DNA of 6,179 bases, taken from contig JAIRZU010000013.1 of the NCBI GenBank assembly GCA_031267075.1, forward strand, positions 1 through 6,179, read 5' to 3'. The position numbers and the translations under genes are program-made. Positions 6,149-6,179 of this stretch are shown here, one piece after another (position 1 is the first letter of the stretch; each line of letters starts with the position of its first letter). Under the pieces are notes generated by a model. It ran no database searches. It was not told the origin of the DNA and saw nothing but the letters and a program-made list of their open reading frames with translations. Origin of the DNA: Holosporales bacterium. GTDB lineage: Bacteria > Pseudomonadota > Alphaproteobacteria > RUG11792.

Positions 6149-6179
6149 GCGTGAAGGGGCAAGCGAAATATGCTGTGGA

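Larger units (their letters stand above)
5886..6179. other. Upstream region of dnaE with hairpins and regulatory boxes
   Basis: No convincing gene lies here. From left to right it holds the decayed repeat copy, then a hairpin GGCAG-AAAAC-CTGCC (5970-5984), then a perfect CtrA-type box at 6004-6018. A C-rich tract follows with hairpin CCCAC-CTCT-GTGGG (6057-6070), then hairpin CTATGC-AACG-GCATAG (6096-6111), then an AT-rich promoter-like stretch with a near-perfect CtrA-type box at 6133-6147. At the right edge an AAGGGG (6154-6159) precedes an ATG at 6170 by ten bases, which could begin a plus-strand gene outside the window. Only three codons are visible, so it is not called. Confidence 0.6.

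Noticed and set aside
6151..6179. Start of a plus-strand gene at the right edge (GTG 6151 or ATG 6170)
   Set aside because: An AAGGGG site precedes ATG 6170, but only three codons are inside the window, too few to support a gene call.
5886..6179. Replication origin
   Set aside because: CtrA-type boxes are present, but I found no DnaA boxes and no origin-associated neighbours, so promoter regulation is the simpler reading.
1..6179. tRNA, rRNA, CRISPR array, insertion sequence
   Set aside because: No cloverleaf, conserved rRNA segments, regularly spaced repeats, or transposase frames were seen on either strand.

Overview
The window reads as a stretch of a Rickettsiales chromosome, most likely Anaplasmataceae and Anaplasma-like. 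The evidence is an alphaproteobacterial-type DnaE (N-terminal 'FIHLRVHSAYSL', PDFDID active site), middling base composition with AT-rich but loosely packed intergenic DNA, perfect TTAA-N7-TTAA (CtrA-type) boxes, and a lone, degenerate shikimate-kinase-like gene with no other aro gene beside it. The genus is an inference; nothing here fixes it.

Layout. Positions 1-363 are mostly non-coding and carry a CtrA-type box at 13-27 plus a doubtful small minus-strand ORF. Two plus-strand genes follow 10 bases apart and look like one operon: a shikimate-kinase-fold protein (364-981) and a 12-helix Major Facilitator transporter (992-2191, TTG start). They converge on dnaE, the replicative DNA polymerase III alpha subunit, which runs on the minus strand from about 5855 to 2310. 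The 118-base convergent gap holds an AT-rich hairpin (2244-2281) that can serve as a terminator for both sides. Positions 5886-6179 form the dnaE upstream region, with one perfect and one near-perfect CtrA-type box, several short hairpins and a repeat copy related to DNA inside dnaE.

Three things stand out. (1) DnaE carries an extra, acidic, Ser/Thr-rich segment of roughly 50-60 residues between its PHP and polymerase domains. The segment contains an internal 41-codon repeat, and collinear pieces of the same sequence lie just upstream of dnaE in non-coding DNA, as a small gene-invading repeat would leave. (2) The 'shikimate kinase' keeps its P-loop and lid arginine but has replaced most residues expected to hold shikimate. 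With the adjacent transporter, this suggests a changed substrate, possibly an uptake-and-phosphorylate pair. (3) CtrA-type boxes sit in both flanking intergenic regions, which would tie these promoters, including that of dnaE, to the CtrA developmental and cell-cycle regulator.
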